Origin: UBA57 sp963577725
GTDB lineage: Archaea > Thermoproteota > Nitrososphaeria > Nitrososphaerales > UBA57
Length of the DNA: 64,000 nt
Reading direction: 5' to 3'
Assembly: GCA_047517285.1 (NCBI GenBank)
Contig: JAKZTE010000009.1
Span: forward strand, 1-64,000
Position 1 is the first letter of the stretch; each line of letters begins with the position of its first letter. The position numbers were made by a program, and so were the translations under genes. The notes below the pieces were generated by a model, which saw nothing but the letters and a program-made list of their open reading frames with translations, did no database searches and was not told the origin of the DNA. Shown in pieces: positions 37,069 to 45,941 of this stretch.

Positions 37069-37740
37069 TTGGTGATTATTCTATTGTATAAAGAAAACGA
37101 AATAAAGCATCAAGTTCATGGCACAACCACCGTAGGTCTAGTATGCAGTGATGGAATTGTATTGACGACCGATACGCGTGCTTCAATGGGATATTTTATT
37201 GCGAGTAGAACGGTGAATAAGATTGCAGTGATCGATAGTCATTGTGCATTAACAATTGCAGGAGGTGTTGCGGACGCTCAATATGTAGTTGATCAATTAA
37301 AGTATCAGTCTAATATTTATAAATTGGAAAAATTACAAAAATTACCAATATCATCGGCAGCAAGATTAACATCCAATTTATTTTACTCGTCAAATCATCA
37401 AGCAGCTCCATATTATGCAGACATCTTGGTAGGCGGAGTAGATATGGACGGTCCGCAATTATACAATATAGACATGTTTGGAACACTAACAAAAGAAGAA
37501 TATTATTCAACTGGAAGTGGTTCTCCCGTTGCATATGGAATACTTGAAAGTGAATTTAAACAAGCATTAAGTGTAGACGAAGCTTTGCCAATTGCTATAA
37601 GAGCAGTTTATGGAGCTATTTTAAGAAATGCAGGAACAGGAGATGGCCTGAATATCGTTACAATAAAAAAAGACATTCTAAAAGAATATTCACTTGAAGA
37701 GAAACAAGAAATACTCAAAGATCTTACTGGTAGACAATAA
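37069..37740 (+). CDS. psmB: 20S proteasome beta subunit
   Basis: 223 residues starting at GTG. An 18-residue propeptide precedes HG|TTTVGLV, where self-cleavage exposes the catalytic Thr. The active-site Asp of TDTRAS and the Lys of SRTVNKIAV follow at the usual spacing, and GSGSPVAYGILES carries the conserved serines. The catalytic residues are intact, so this is an active beta type. It is followed after one base by fttA, a pairing seen in many archaea. The upstream gap contains AT-rich sequence compatible with a promoter. Confidence 0.96.
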   Translation: MVIILLYKENEIKHQVHGTTTVGLVCSDGIVLTTDTRASMGYFIASRTVNKIAVIDSHCALTIAGGVADAQYVVDQLKYQSNIYKLEKLQKLPISSAARLTSNLFYSSNHQAAPYYADILVGGVDMDGPQLYNIDMFGTLTKEEYYSTGSGSPVAYGILESEFKQALSVDEALPIAIRAVYGAILRNAGTGDGLNIVTIKKDILKEYSLEEKQEILKDLTGRQ

Positions 37741-37741
37741 A

Positions 37742-39655
37742 ATGGCAGTGATGAGTAAGTCACAGGAATTAATGACTACAATATTAAAATCACTACCACC
37801 GGAAGCAGAAATCACGCGTATTGAATATGAAGGGCCAAGAATATCAATCTATACAAAGAATTACGAATTTTTAGCTAGCAATAATTACATAATTTCAGAC
37901 ATTGTAAATACTGTGAAAAGAAGACTAGTAATTAGAACGGATAAATCGATTAGAAAGAAAGAAAACGAAGCAACAGAAATATTAAAAAATTCAATAGCAG
38001 AAGATGTAGGATTAGGAAATATATATTATGATGATGCGCTAGGTGAAGTAATCATAGAAACTTTAGAGCCGCAAAAATTAACAAATAATCCGGAAGTTAA
38101 TTTACATAAACTATCTGCGGATATTGGTTGGAAAGTCATAGTGAAAAAAGGGTCAAGTCTTCCATCAACAAGTATAAAAACAATATATTATGTTAGACAA
38201 GCTGAATCAGAAGCTAGAAGTGAATTCTACAAACAAGTAGGAGAAGAGATATTCAGGCCAAAATTATCTCAGGCGTCAAATATTACTCTAAAAAGTTTGG
38301 GAGGATTCAACCAAGTTGGAAGATCTTGCATGTTACTTACAACTCCAGAAAGTAAGATTCTTTTAGATTGTGGCATACTGCCCAATGCTAGAAATACATG
38401 GGATTCATATCCAAGACTAGATTGGGCTGATTTCGACATGGATGACTTAGACGCAGTAGTAATATCACATGCGCACTTGGATCATTCAGGATATCTGCCA
38501 GTATTATTCAAATATGGATATAGAGGGCCAGTATACTGTACAGAGCCAACCCTGTCATTGATGGCATTACTGCATAATGATTATGTAAAGATCAATTCTC
38601 ACGAGGGTTCGCAAGTATTGTATGAAGGAAGAGATGTAAGAAAAATGATGCAACATACGATTACATTACCGTATGGATTGGTTACAGACATATCTCCCGA
38701 TATCAAACTAGTTCTTAACAATGCAGGGCATATATTAGGCTCTGCAACTTCACATCTGCACATTGGAGAAGGACTACACAATATTCTATATACAGGAGAT
38801 TTTAAATTCGCAAAAACAAAACTTTTCGACGAGACTATTTGGAACTATCCAAGGGTAGAAACTCTAATCATGGAGAGTACATATGGTGGAAAAGCAGATA
38901 TGATGCCGACAAGAGAACAAATGGAATCAAATTTAGTAAATTCGATAAATTCAACGTTAGAAAAAGGAGGCAAGGTATTGATTCCAAGTCCTGCAGTTGG
39001 AAGGGCCCAGGAGATAATGTTGGTATTAGATCAGCAGATGCGCGAAAAGAAGTTAATTGAATGTCCTATTTATCTTGAGGGAATGATTTCAGAAGCAACT
39101 GCAATACATATAGCGTCGACAGAATTTTTAAGTCGTGATTTAAAGAATAGCATTGCAAGAGGTCAAGGTAATCCATTCCAAAGTGAATATTTCACAGTAA
39201 TAGATCATCATAGCAAAAGAGAAGAGGTATTAAGGGATGAACCGTCGATAATTATGGCAACTTCAGGAATGTTAGAAGGAGGACCAGTAATGAGGTACTT
39301 TGAGGAATTAGCCCCAATTGAGAAGAATAAATTAATTTTTGTATCTTATCAAATCGCAGGAACGTTAGGAAGAAGAATAATGGATGGAGCGAATCAAGCA
39401 AGCATAGTTGATCAAGATGGAAGGATTAAGATTGTAGATATAAAATGCCCAAAAGAAAAAATAGATGGCTTTAGTGGGCATTCAGATTATAATCAACTGA
39501 TTAGATTTGTTGGAAAACTCAGACCTAAATTAAGAAATGTAATAATCAACCATGGAGAACGTACAAAGGTCGAGAATTTAGCAAATTCAATATCAAGGAT
39601 TTATAGAATAAGAACGCACAGGCCGGAAGTTCAAGAAGCAATCAAGCTAGTTTAA
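37742..39655 (+). CDS. fttA: Transcription termination factor FttA / aCPSF1 (beta-CASP ribonuclease)
   Basis: About 637 residues from the ATG directly after the psmB stop. N-terminal KH-type domains (residues about 1-145), then a metallo-beta-lactamase domain with SHAHLDHSGYLP and NAGHILGSATSHLHIGEG, and the beta-CASP insert and C-terminal motifs ATSGMLEGGPV, GFSGHSDYNQL and NHGE. This enzyme cuts nascent RNA at U-rich sites and ends transcription in archaea. The catalytic histidines and aspartates are all present. Its stop overlaps the convergent sepF stop by four bases. Confidence 0.97.
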   Translation: MAVMSKSQELMTTILKSLPPEAEITRIEYEGPRISIYTKNYEFLASNNYIISDIVNTVKRRLVIRTDKSIRKKENEATEILKNSIAEDVGLGNIYYDDALGEVIIETLEPQKLTNNPEVNLHKLSADIGWKVIVKKGSSLPSTSIKTIYYVRQAESEARSEFYKQVGEEIFRPKLSQASNITLKSLGGFNQVGRSCMLLTTPESKILLDCGILPNARNTWDSYPRLDWADFDMDDLDAVVISHAHLDHSGYLPVLFKYGYRGPVYCTEPTLSLMALLHNDYVKINSHEGSQVLYEGRDVRKMMQHTITLPYGLVTDISPDIKLVLNNAGHILGSATSHLHIGEGLHNILYTGDFKFAKTKLFDETIWNYPRVETLIMESTYGGKADMMPTREQMESNLVNSINSTLEKGGKVLIPSPAVGRAQEIMLVLDQQMREKKLIECPIYLEGMISEATAIHIASTEFLSRDLKNSIARGQGNPFQSEYFTVIDHHSKREEVLRDEPSIIMATSGMLEGGPVMRYFEELAPIEKNKLIFVSYQIAGTLGRRIMDGANQASIVDQDGRIKIVDIKCPKEKIDGFSGHSDYNQLIRFVGKLRPKLRNVIINHGERTKVENLANSISRIYRIRTHRPEVQEAIKLV

Positions 39656-39948
39656 GACAGGCCTCTCCAGATTTTTACACCAGGAGGAGTAAGTACAACT
39701 CTTTCATCTCCAAGCCTTACAATATCTCCGCCAATAGAAGACACATATCCATATAGTTCTTCAATAGCTTTTTTAAGTTCTTGGACGTTTTTTTGTGCTA
39801 TAGGAGTAATCCTCAATATTACAATCATGTTTTGAGACACTTCGTCTTTAATTGTTGATATTTGATCGAGATTTTTCAATGGTATTGCTTTAAGATACAT
39901 TTGTTGATCTTTGCCGATTGGTTTTTTATCGATTTTTAATGAAGACAA
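39652..39948 (-). CDS. sepF: Cell division protein SepF
   Basis: 98 residues matching archaeal SepF (DUF552): an N-terminal short region, then MYLKAIPLKNLDQISTIKDEV, VILRITPIAQKNVQELKKAIEELYGYVSSIGGDIVRLGDERVVLTPPGVKIWRG. SepF dimers tether FtsZ to the membrane. The N-terminal membrane-binding helix is short or altered here (SSLKIDKKPIGKDQQ). A divergent FtsZ-like protein is encoded at 59.1 kb. It lies 45 bases downstream of a PUA gene on the same strand. Confidence 0.9.
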   Translation of the reverse strand: MSSLKIDKKPIGKDQQMYLKAIPLKNLDQISTIKDEVSQNMIVILRITPIAQKNVQELKKAIEELYGYVSSIGGDIVRLGDERVVLTPPGVKIWRGLS

Positions 39949-39993
39949 TGAAAATAATACGGAGTCGTCACTTATTAATTTAAAAAAAAAGAG

Positions 39994-40488
39994 TCAGTCA
40001 TTAAGAGAAAGATTAAGTTCCTTACAGGAATTCCAGACATAGTCGCCGACAAAATGAAGATTTTGAATGACCATCCCCTTATCAAGAACAAGTAATTCTT
40101 CAGAAGAATTTAGAGTTTTGCCTATAGCGAGATTTTGGTCATGGGTTTCCTCGGAAATAACTACAAGGTCGCCTTTTGAGAAGTCGTCAGGAATTTCTTT
40201 TATGCCAGGTCTCATAATATTTGCTCCTTTGCAGACAAATGGAATTGCTCCTTTATCTACAACAATTTTAGGGAGTGAAGATATTGTATCAGAATCTTGC
40301 AGAAATGGAAATAATTCATCTTGATTCCTAACAAGAATGAAATTACTTGACAAGAAAATTTCAATTTCGTCGTTCAATTCAAAAGATTTGATTTGTTTAA
40401 TTTTCAGAGCATCTGGAATTAAAGAAATAGCAATTAATTTCTCGACTAGAGAATTTATTTCACGTTTTGATAGAAATTTAATTTTCAT
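39994..40488 (-). CDS. PUA-domain RNA-binding protein (MCT-1/Tma20-like)
   Basis: 164 residues from MKIKFLSKREI; the open frame runs 66 bases further upstream into the phosphatase gene and is probably not translated. The N-terminal domain (IKFLSKREINSLVEKLI) and the PUA domain (VVDKGAIPFVCKGANIMRPGI, DLVVISEETHDQNLAIGKTL) resemble the archaeal MCT-1 relatives linked to translation initiation or tRNA handling. The start overlaps the phosphatase stop by 11 bases. Confidence 0.85.
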   Translation of the reverse strand: MKIKFLSKREINSLVEKLIAISLIPDALKIKQIKSFELNDEIEIFLSSNFILVRNQDELFPFLQDSDTISSLPKIVVDKGAIPFVCKGANIMRPGIKEIPDDFSKGDLVVISEETHDQNLAIGKTLNSSEELLVLDKGMVIQNLHFVGDYVWNSCKELNLSLND

Positions 40489-40990
40489 TGTTGGGGCCGT
40501 TGTTTTTGATATGGTTAAAGTAATCATGTAATGAATTAATTTGTCGGTTTTCAATTGATCCAGGACGTTGTTTTCTTACTTCGTGAACAGATTCGTCCAC
40601 AGTCATTCCAGAATTAATGAGAAATGCAGCTAAAATTGTACCGGTTCGGCCGATTCCAGCTCTACAATGAACTAATACCGGTTTATTAGAAGACGCGCAG
40701 TCATTTATGAAAGAAACAGATTCAGTAAGATGTTCAATAGAAGGTAATGAATGATCTATAATCGGAATATGTTTGAATTGAACATTATTATTTGAGAGAA
40801 CCCCAGAGTCCAAGGAACTCGTGGTCAATGTCAATACAGCTGAGATTTTATTGTTAATCAAAAAAGACAGTGCTTTGTCAGAATTAATGAATCCAGAACC
40901 TGCAATTTGATTAGCTTGAAGCCATTTGAAATTCGTAGGTCTAGAGAATATTAATCCATACAGTTTCCTGTAGATATCGCCGATAAGCAT
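40478..40990 (-). CDS. Dual-specificity protein phosphatase
   Basis: 170 residues of the cysteine-dependent phosphatase family. The P-loop VHCRAGIGRTGT (CX5R, Cys about residue 112) is intact, with the upstream general-acid loop in IPIIDHSLPSIEHL. Targets may be phosphoproteins or phosphorylated RNA or lipid. It is encoded between an Fe-S carrier and the PUA protein, in one direction with overlaps, so it may share regulation with them. Confidence 0.92.
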   Translation of the reverse strand: MLIGDIYRKLYGLIFSRPTNFKWLQANQIAGSGFINSDKALSFLINNKISAVLTLTTSSLDSGVLSNNNVQFKHIPIIDHSLPSIEHLTESVSFINDCASSNKPVLVHCRAGIGRTGTILAAFLINSGMTVDESVHEVRKQRPGSIENRQINSLHDYFNHIKNNGPNNEN

Positions 40991-41005
40991 GCCAAAATCT
41001 ATGAT

Positions 41006-41344
41006 TTAGACAGATACGGATTTGCCACAGGCGCATGTAGATGTGACATTTGGATTGTTGATTTTAAATCCAGAAGATTCAATTGATTCAAGATAATCAA
41101 TAGTAGAGCCACCAAGGTATTTTGCACTAAATGGATCGATGAAGATTTTTAGGCCTTCAGTCTCAATAATAATGTCTTCGTCAGAACGGTTGTCTTCTAA
41201 AGCCATTCCATAAGTTAGACCTGCACAGCCTCCGCCCGCTACATAAACTCTTAATCCAGGACTAGATTTTTCTTCAATTTTCGAAAATTCTTTAACTTTA
41301 TCGATTGCTTTTTGACTAATACTAACTAATTCTGTTTGACTCAT
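41006..41344 (-). CDS. A-type iron-sulphur carrier (IscA/ErpA family)
   Basis: 112 residues from MSQTELVSI. HesB-like fold with the three conserved cysteines: one in GGCAGLTYG and two in the C-terminal CACGKS. YVAGGGCAGLTYGMALEDN and FIDPFSAKYLGGSTIDYLES are characteristic. It delivers Fe-S clusters to apoenzymes. The start lies 33 bases from the neighbouring hypothetical gene, and the phosphatase follows after 15 bases. Confidence 0.94.
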   Translation of the reverse strand: MSQTELVSISQKAIDKVKEFSKIEEKSSPGLRVYVAGGGCAGLTYGMALEDNRSDEDIIIETEGLKIFIDPFSAKYLGGSTIDYLESIESSGFKINNPNVTSTCACGKSVSV

Positions 41345-41377
41345 AATTATGAATAGGTACAGTCGCAATATAAATTT

Positions 41378-41683
41378 TTAATCTTTTGAACTAATGAAGG
41401 TGGTAAGTTTATTTATAGCATCGTCGGTTGTTTTTATTACAAAACTTGCGTTAGGATTACCGAAGATAATGGATACTTTTTTCTCGTATTGTTCTTTCAG
41501 ACCTGTTCCAGAGGGACAAACTCCTAAACTTTGTATATCAAACGTATTGGATTTTATGAAATTCATATAAGAATTAAATAATTCGGGGGATTTCCATTCT
41601 TCTTCATAATCTTCGCACAATGCAATCCAAACTTCAATAATGCTATTATATCGAAGTTTTTCAGTTAATTTTGCAAGACTCAT
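41378..41683 (-). CDS. Hypothetical protein
   Basis: 101 residues, no family recognised. Mostly helical and acidic (IIEVWIALCEDYEEEWKSPELFNSYMNFIKS), with one CPSGTG segment and a C-terminal helix. Two cysteines are far apart, so a zinc site is unlikely. It lies upstream of the Fe-S carrier gene on the same strand, with which it could be transcribed. Confidence 0.6.
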   Translation of the reverse strand: MSLAKLTEKLRYNSIIEVWIALCEDYEEEWKSPELFNSYMNFIKSNTFDIQSLGVCPSGTGLKEQYEKKVSIIFGNPNASFVIKTTDDAINKLTTFISSKD

Positions 41684-41750
41684 TGTTCATCGCAGCAATA
41701 GCCTATTTGACTATGGTTGGCTAGGCAGAAATTGATTAGTGGCACAGGGT

Positions 41751-42425
41751 TCATACGACTTCGACAGATCCATCTTCGTTAGCTCGAAGAAATGTATCAA
41801 TTTTCATAGAGAATATTCCATTAGCAATTATGCCCGGAATATTAAGCAATAATTGTTCGAGTTTCAATGGTTCAGTGATTTGATCGAAATGTGCATCAAT
41901 GACCAAATTTCCGTTTTGTGTAAAAAACGGATATCCTTTATTCAAAGTGCGAATAACTGGTTTTCCGCCATTTGACTTGATTTTCTCTTCTACAAAAAAT
42001 CTAGAAAACTCAGATACTTCCAGAGGTACAGGCCAAGTAATGACATCTACGTATTTTGATGAATCGGCAATGATGATTGAGTGATTTGCAGCTTCAATCA
42101 TGATTTTTTCGCGATAATGAGCTCCTCCTCCGCCTTTTATCATAATATGATTTTTATCAATTTCATCTGCTCCGTCCACTACAACGTCAATTTCAGGAAT
42201 AAGCGATGGAGATTCAAGAACTATGCCATTATTCTGTGCAATAATTTCAACTTGCATAGATGTAGGAATTCCTCGAACATCAAGATTCTCATCGGCAATT
42301 CGTTTTCCTAAAGCATTAACAAATGCTGCAACAGCAGAGCCACTGCCAAGTCCGACCAATTGGCCGCTAGTAATTTTCTGAGCAGCTTGTTCTCCCATCT
42401 TTTTTAATGCGTCTTCTTTACTCAT
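41751..42425 (-). CDS. rpiA: Ribose-5-phosphate isomerase A
   Basis: 224 residues. Family signatures are LVGLGSGSAVAAFVNALG, DVVVDGADEIDKNHIMIKGGGGAHYREKI (catalytic Asp/Glu/Lys region) and a C-terminal IPGIIANGIFSM. It interconverts ribose 5-phosphate and ribulose 5-phosphate. The first codons overlap the stop of the 81-residue upstream protein by eight bases, so the three genes 43418-41751 form one translation-coupled unit. Confidence 0.95.
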   Translation of the reverse strand: MSKEDALKKMGEQAAQKITSGQLVGLGSGSAVAAFVNALGKRIADENLDVRGIPTSMQVEIIAQNNGIVLESPSLIPEIDVVVDGADEIDKNHIMIKGGGGAHYREKIMIEAANHSIIIADSSKYVDVITWPVPLEVSEFSRFFVEEKIKSNGGKPVIRTLNKGYPFFTQNGNLVIDAHFDQITEPLKLEQLLLNIPGIIANGIFSMKIDTFLRANEDGSVEVV

Positions 42426-42663
42426 TCAATTCCCTTCTTTTCAATTTAATTTCGGACATTATTGTTTCGAATTTAGATGATGAAATTCTATTCAGGTATG
42501 GAATATTATTGCCATTAACTATCGATTTTAGTTTCTTTTGTTCTTTAAATGACAAGATTGATTTAATTTTACGTGAATTTTTAGGCAGGATTTTGATGTC
42601 CGAGTTTTCTATGTCGGCTATATTAAGATCTTTGAATATTTTATCGATTGATTTTTCGCTCAT
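42418..42663 (-). CDS. Small basic hypothetical protein
   Basis: 81 residues, rich in Lys, Ile and Ser, with predicted helices and no cysteines. No family recognised. It overlaps the upstream coiled-coil gene by four bases (ATGA-type) and rpiA by eight, which supports its being a real gene. Function unknown. Confidence 0.7.
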   Translation of the reverse strand: MSEKSIDKIFKDLNIADIENSDIKILPKNSRKIKSILSFKEQKKLKSIVNGNNIPYLNRISSSKFETIMSEIKLKRRELNE

Positions 42664-43418
42664 TCTTCCACGTCCATTTGTTCTAATCTGTTTAATGCCT
42701 CTAATACCTCATCTCTGATTTCATTTACTTTATCGTCGGCCGATGGAGTATCCTTTGGATCCTTGTTGGTTTTTATCTTTTCACCTGTTATCTGTTTTTC
42801 ATCATCGTTGTCTTCAATCGAAGTAACAGGAGCATTAGTAATTTTTTGTGGAACTTTCATTTTTTTAGGAATTTCGACCGTCGTTTCTTTTGGTTTGGAT
42901 GTTTTTTCTGGAATGCCATTCATAACAGGAGGCATGTCAGGTTTCGTAAATGTTTTAACTGTTTCTAGTTTCGTAGTTAATTCGTTTAATCGACGTTCTA
43001 CCTGATTCAGCTTTTGTGAAAAAAGATTAGTAAGTTCTTCATGAAGATTCTCCAGTTCACTTGCTTCAAGAATTAATTCAGAGTCCTGGAGGCTATTGTC
43101 AAGTGTTCGGATCTGTTCCCTATATCTATCAGATAGTAAATCTCGCTCTTTTTTGGTAATTCGTCCGTCGCCTTCTGCTTGGAATACACGCCCTAAAGCG
43201 TCAGTATGAAGTTCTTTTTCGAGTTTTAAGGTCTTGTATCGAAGACGTGCTTGTTCGACTTCGAATTTTTTACCAATTTCAGGAATGCTCTTAGTTGGTT
43301 TAGAGGCAATGGCAGAACCAGGAAATTCGGGTTTTAGGTATTTGCTAACTAAAATAGAAAACGTTGTTCCAGCAATTATTCCGCCAAAAAGGGCAATGAT
43401 GATTTCAAGGGTCGACAT
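42660..43418 (-). CDS. Membrane-anchored coiled-coil protein
   Basis: 252 residues: one N-terminal membrane helix (LEIIIALFGGIIAGTTFSILV), a long coiled coil (about residues 45-165, including EVEQARLRYKTLKLEKELH and LNQVERRLNELTTKLETVK), a Pro/Lys/Thr-rich disordered part and a short C-terminal helix (VNEIRDEVLEALNRLEQMD). No family recognised. The layout suggests a cytoplasmic scaffold tethered to the membrane. First gene of the three-gene unit ending with rpiA. Confidence 0.75.
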   Translation of the reverse strand: MSTLEIIIALFGGIIAGTTFSILVSKYLKPEFPGSAIASKPTKSIPEIGKKFEVEQARLRYKTLKLEKELHTDALGRVFQAEGDGRITKKERDLLSDRYREQIRTLDNSLQDSELILEASELENLHEELTNLFSQKLNQVERRLNELTTKLETVKTFTKPDMPPVMNGIPEKTSKPKETTVEIPKKMKVPQKITNAPVTSIEDNDDEKQITGEKIKTNKDPKDTPSADDKVNEIRDEVLEALNRLEQMDVEE

Positions 43419-43487
43419 TTCAATTTATGACTAGAATAATCCGGATATAAGCTTTTTCAACGTTAAGAAATACTGGAAAAAAGTAGA

Positions 43488-43661
43488 TTATCGGACATGC
43501 ATCCAATTATATTGTCGGATTTTTGCCGTTCCAGCTTTTCCAAAACCACAAAATGCGCATTTTTTATGTGTCAAATGGTATGCGTGTTTTCCACATCGGC
43601 GGCATCGCATATGCGTTTGGCCTCGGCCATTTTTACCTGATGAAGTTGTACCTTTAACCAT
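43488..43661 (-). CDS. rpl37e: 50S ribosomal protein L37e
   Basis: 57 residues from MVKGTTSSGKNGRG. A zinc-ribbon protein with CRRCGKHAYHLTHKKCAFCGFG and a basic C-terminus (AKIRQYNWMHVR). It is encoded five bases after the LSm gene, the common archaeal arrangement. Confidence 0.96.
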   Translation of the reverse strand: MVKGTTSSGKNGRGQTHMRCRRCGKHAYHLTHKKCAFCGFGKAGTAKIRQYNWMHVR

Positions 43662-43666
43662 AATAA

Positions 43667-43897
43667 TCACCTAGGCGGAGGAGATATAAGAATTACGTTA
43701 TCGCCTCTTACGATGATAGTTCCAAGATCTTTGGTACTGTCGCCTTCCAAAACTTCTTGAGATTCGTCGAGAGTCAGATTCATGTGTTGATCAAATCCTT
43801 GTAAAGATCCTCTGATTACCTTGTTGCCTTTGAGTTTGATTAGAACTACCTTTCCTAGGCTCTCTTCCAACACTTTAACGGACATATCAACAGACAT
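43667..43897 (-). CDS. LSm (Sm-like) RNA-binding protein
   Basis: 76 residues with both Sm motifs: Sm1 VVLIKLKGNKVIRGSLQGFDQHMNLTL and Sm2 GTIIVRGDNVILISPP. It forms a ring that binds U-rich RNA. Cotranscribed with L37e. Start at MSVDMSVKVLEES; the internal Met five residues later is an alternative. Confidence 0.95.
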   Translation of the reverse strand: MSVDMSVKVLEESLGKVVLIKLKGNKVIRGSLQGFDQHMNLTLDESQEVLEGDSTKDLGTIIVRGDNVILISPPPR

Positions 43898-43969
43898 TGT
43901 TAACCATAAAAATTAGGGTAATCGAATTATATAAGTAAATTTGGACAATTTTTTAAATTATAAAATTAT

Positions 43970-44530
43970 ATGACTTGTGTATTGAAAATTTATACAAAGA
44001 AAGGAGACAAAGGTAAAACAAATTTATTTGGTACAGATAAACGAATAAGCAAATCATCAATGAGAGTAAAGTCTTATGGCGAAATAGACGAATTAAACTC
44101 GTTCATAGGCATGGTCATGTCATTAGAATCTAAGGGTCAATTCAAGGATATCAAAAAAGAATTAGAAAGGATTCAAAATGATTTATTCGTAATAGGTGGT
44201 GAACTGGCCACAGTTTCAAACGACAAGAAGTTAATAAAGAGAATTGAGAAAAAGGACGTAGTAAGACTCGAGAATTCCATAGATTCCCATTCAGATAAAT
44301 TAGAACCGTTGGAGAATTTTATACTGCCAGGAGGATCCACCATGGCCGCGCTGTTTCATGTGGGAAGGACAATATGTAGGCGGGCAGAAAGGAACGTTGT
44401 TGATCTGAGTGAGGCAGAAGACATTAACGAGGAAATTATTGTTTATCTGAATAGATTATCGGATTTGCTATTTACTCTTGCAAGAATTTCAAATAAAATA
44501 TTAGATGTAAAGGACATCAAGTGGAATTAA
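43970..44530 (+). CDS. Cob(I)alamin adenosyltransferase, PduO type
   Basis: 186 residues. The ATP-binding N-terminus IYTKKGDKGKTNLFGTDKRISKSSMRVKSYGEIDELNSFIG and the C-terminal helix HVGRTICRRAERNVVDLSE are diagnostic. It converts cob(I)alamin to adenosylcobalamin. It points away from the LSm/L37e pair and overlaps the convergent GNAT gene by 14 bases. The presence of the enzyme implies that the cell uses B12; synthesis cannot be judged from this window. Confidence 0.93.
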   Translation: MTCVLKIYTKKGDKGKTNLFGTDKRISKSSMRVKSYGEIDELNSFIGMVMSLESKGQFKDIKKELERIQNDLFVIGGELATVSNDKKLIKRIEKKDVVRLENSIDSHSDKLEPLENFILPGGSTMAALFHVGRTICRRAERNVVDLSEAEDINEEIIVYLNRLSDLLFTLARISNKILDVKDIKWN

Positions 44531-45386
44531 GTGTTCTTTCCAACACAACAAGATTTGTTGATTGCTTAAATCCAGATTCTCCCAGAATATTCAACTGCCG
44601 AGAATTAGCTTTTGGGATGCTGAATATTTTATTCAGTGCAACAGACGGGTCTTGATTTTTAAGGAACGACATTGCATCGTCGAGAATATCAGTAGACATT
44701 TCAAAGAACAGTATCTGATAATCATTCTTATAGCCGAAATTTTTTGAAGGTTGCACTGCAATGAAGGATGAAGGTTTTAGTTTTGGGATTATTAGAAAGG
44801 CGTTCTTTGAGAATTCAGACAAGGCAGCACTATTTGTTGGCCACCATCTCCACCATAAAGGAATCAAATCCTCTTTTATCAGAGAATTGTTCATGATAGA
44901 ATAGATTTCATCAGAATCGTCAATCATAGAGAATTCCATCAGGTCGGAAGTTAATTCAATGTACTTTCCGTCCAGTGAACAATATCTAGGATACAGTATT
45001 TCGTCAAATCCATTGCCAGTAAACAGGTTTCTCGATGCGGTATTTTTTGTCGAAGTGACCAAACGGACATTTCGTGCTTCCAGACATCTGGATCTTTCCA
45101 GATAATCGTCTAGCAGGTACTTCGCTATTCCCTGACGGCGATAGGATTCGTCAACCCTCAGAGTTTCAAGCCAGGAATCTGAACCAAGAAGGTAAGAATG
45201 GTATACGGCAATTATTTGATTTTTCAGTTCAGCGACAATGAATGAACCAACGTCGTTCTCAATCCAATTATTCCAAACGGAAGGAAGAAAATCGTGGCCG
45301 TCCCAGATATTCCTACATAAATCGGTAATTTGATCCAGATCGGATTCGATTCCGTCGCGAACTAGTAGCTCATCAATCAAGGGCAT
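44517..45386 (-). CDS. GNAT-family N-acetyltransferase
   Basis: 289 residues. The first half is a GNAT domain, with motif A ESYRRQGIAKYLLDDYLERSR binding acetyl-CoA and VRLVTSTKNTASRNLFTGNGF as motif B. The second half (about 150-289) has no clear acetyl-CoA motif and may be a degenerate GNAT or substrate domain. Substrate unknown. It ends inside the 3' end of the adenosyltransferase gene and is upstream-adjacent to thioredoxin. Confidence 0.82.
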   Translation of the reverse strand: MPLIDELLVRDGIESDLDQITDLCRNIWDGHDFLPSVWNNWIENDVGSFIVAELKNQIIAVYHSYLLGSDSWLETLRVDESYRRQGIAKYLLDDYLERSRCLEARNVRLVTSTKNTASRNLFTGNGFDEILYPRYCSLDGKYIELTSDLMEFSMIDDSDEIYSIMNNSLIKEDLIPLWWRWWPTNSAALSEFSKNAFLIIPKLKPSSFIAVQPSKNFGYKNDYQILFFEMSTDILDDAMSFLKNQDPSVALNKIFSIPKANSRQLNILGESGFKQSTNLVVLERTLNST

Positions 45387-45413
45387 TAATTTGAATGGTT
45401 ATTCTGATCGATT

Positions 45414-45740
45414 TTATATATATTCATTTATTTTTTTTTCGAAGGTTTCTTGGTCTACAGCGCCAATAATGGAATTCATCACCTGTCCATTTTTAACAAT
45501 AAGAAAAGTCGGGATGGAACTGATTCCATATTTCGAAGGAGTGATGGAATTTTTATCAACGTTAAGTTTTGCAAATACAAGTTTATCCACATAGATCGAA
45601 GATAGCTCCTCAATGATTGGGTTCATTGCACGGCAAGGACCGCACCATTCAGCCCAGAAATCAACAATAACAAGAGGATTGTCCTTGATGATTTGGTCAA
45701 AGTTTTCATCCGAGATAACCAAAGGAGAAACTGATTGCAT
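45414..45740 (-). CDS. Thioredoxin
   Basis: 108 residues with the redox motif WAEWCGPCRAMNPIIEE, cis-Pro segment ISSIPTFLIVKNG, and standard length. General cytosolic disulphide reductant. It lies 27 bases upstream of the GNAT gene on the same strand. Confidence 0.95.
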   Translation of the reverse strand: MQSVSPLVISDENFDQIIKDNPLVIVDFWAEWCGPCRAMNPIIEELSSIYVDKLVFAKLNVDKNSITPSKYGISSIPTFLIVKNGQVMNSIIGAVDQETFEKKINEYI

Positions 45741-45842
45741 ATATTATCGAGGTTAAATCTGTATATAAAATCATCTGTGAGGTTTTTACGAATAAGAGTT
45801 AATTATGAAATTATTTTTATGTGTGCAATGATATCCTTATGT

Positions 45843-45941
45843 GCCGAGATGGCAGAGTGGTCATCAGTAGAACACAATAATGCGCGGGCCTTGAAAGCCT
45901 GTGTCCTCCGGGACTCGTGGGTTCGAATCCCACTCTCGGCG
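45843..45941 (+). tRNA. tRNA-Ser (anticodon TGA) with D-loop intron
   Basis: Acceptor GCCGAGA pairs with TCTCGGC, followed by discriminator G as expected for Ser. The anticodon arm GGGCC-TTGAAAG-CCT reads TGA. A long variable arm (TGTCCTCCGGGACT) and T-arm GTGGGTTCGAATCCCAC complete it. The D-loop is 26 bases instead of about 11. Removing 45863-45877 restores GAGTGGTCTAA. The removed piece is flanked by GTGG...ACAC (three pairs plus a G-A mismatch) with three-base bulges TC|A and AA|T, the layout cut by archaeal splicing endonuclease. Confidence 0.93.
45863..45877 (+). other. 15-base noncanonical intron in tRNA-Ser D-loop
   Basis: Intron atcagtagaacacaa. The 5' exon ends GTGG TC|, the intron 3' part is ACAC AA|, giving a relaxed bulge-helix motif. 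Excision yields a normal 11-base D-loop. The boundary is inferred from structure, not from RNA data. Confidence 0.75.

Noticed and set aside
37694..37741. Longer N-terminus for FttA starting inside psmB
   Set aside because: The upstream codons overlap the proteasome gene; the ATG directly after the psmB stop fits the family start.
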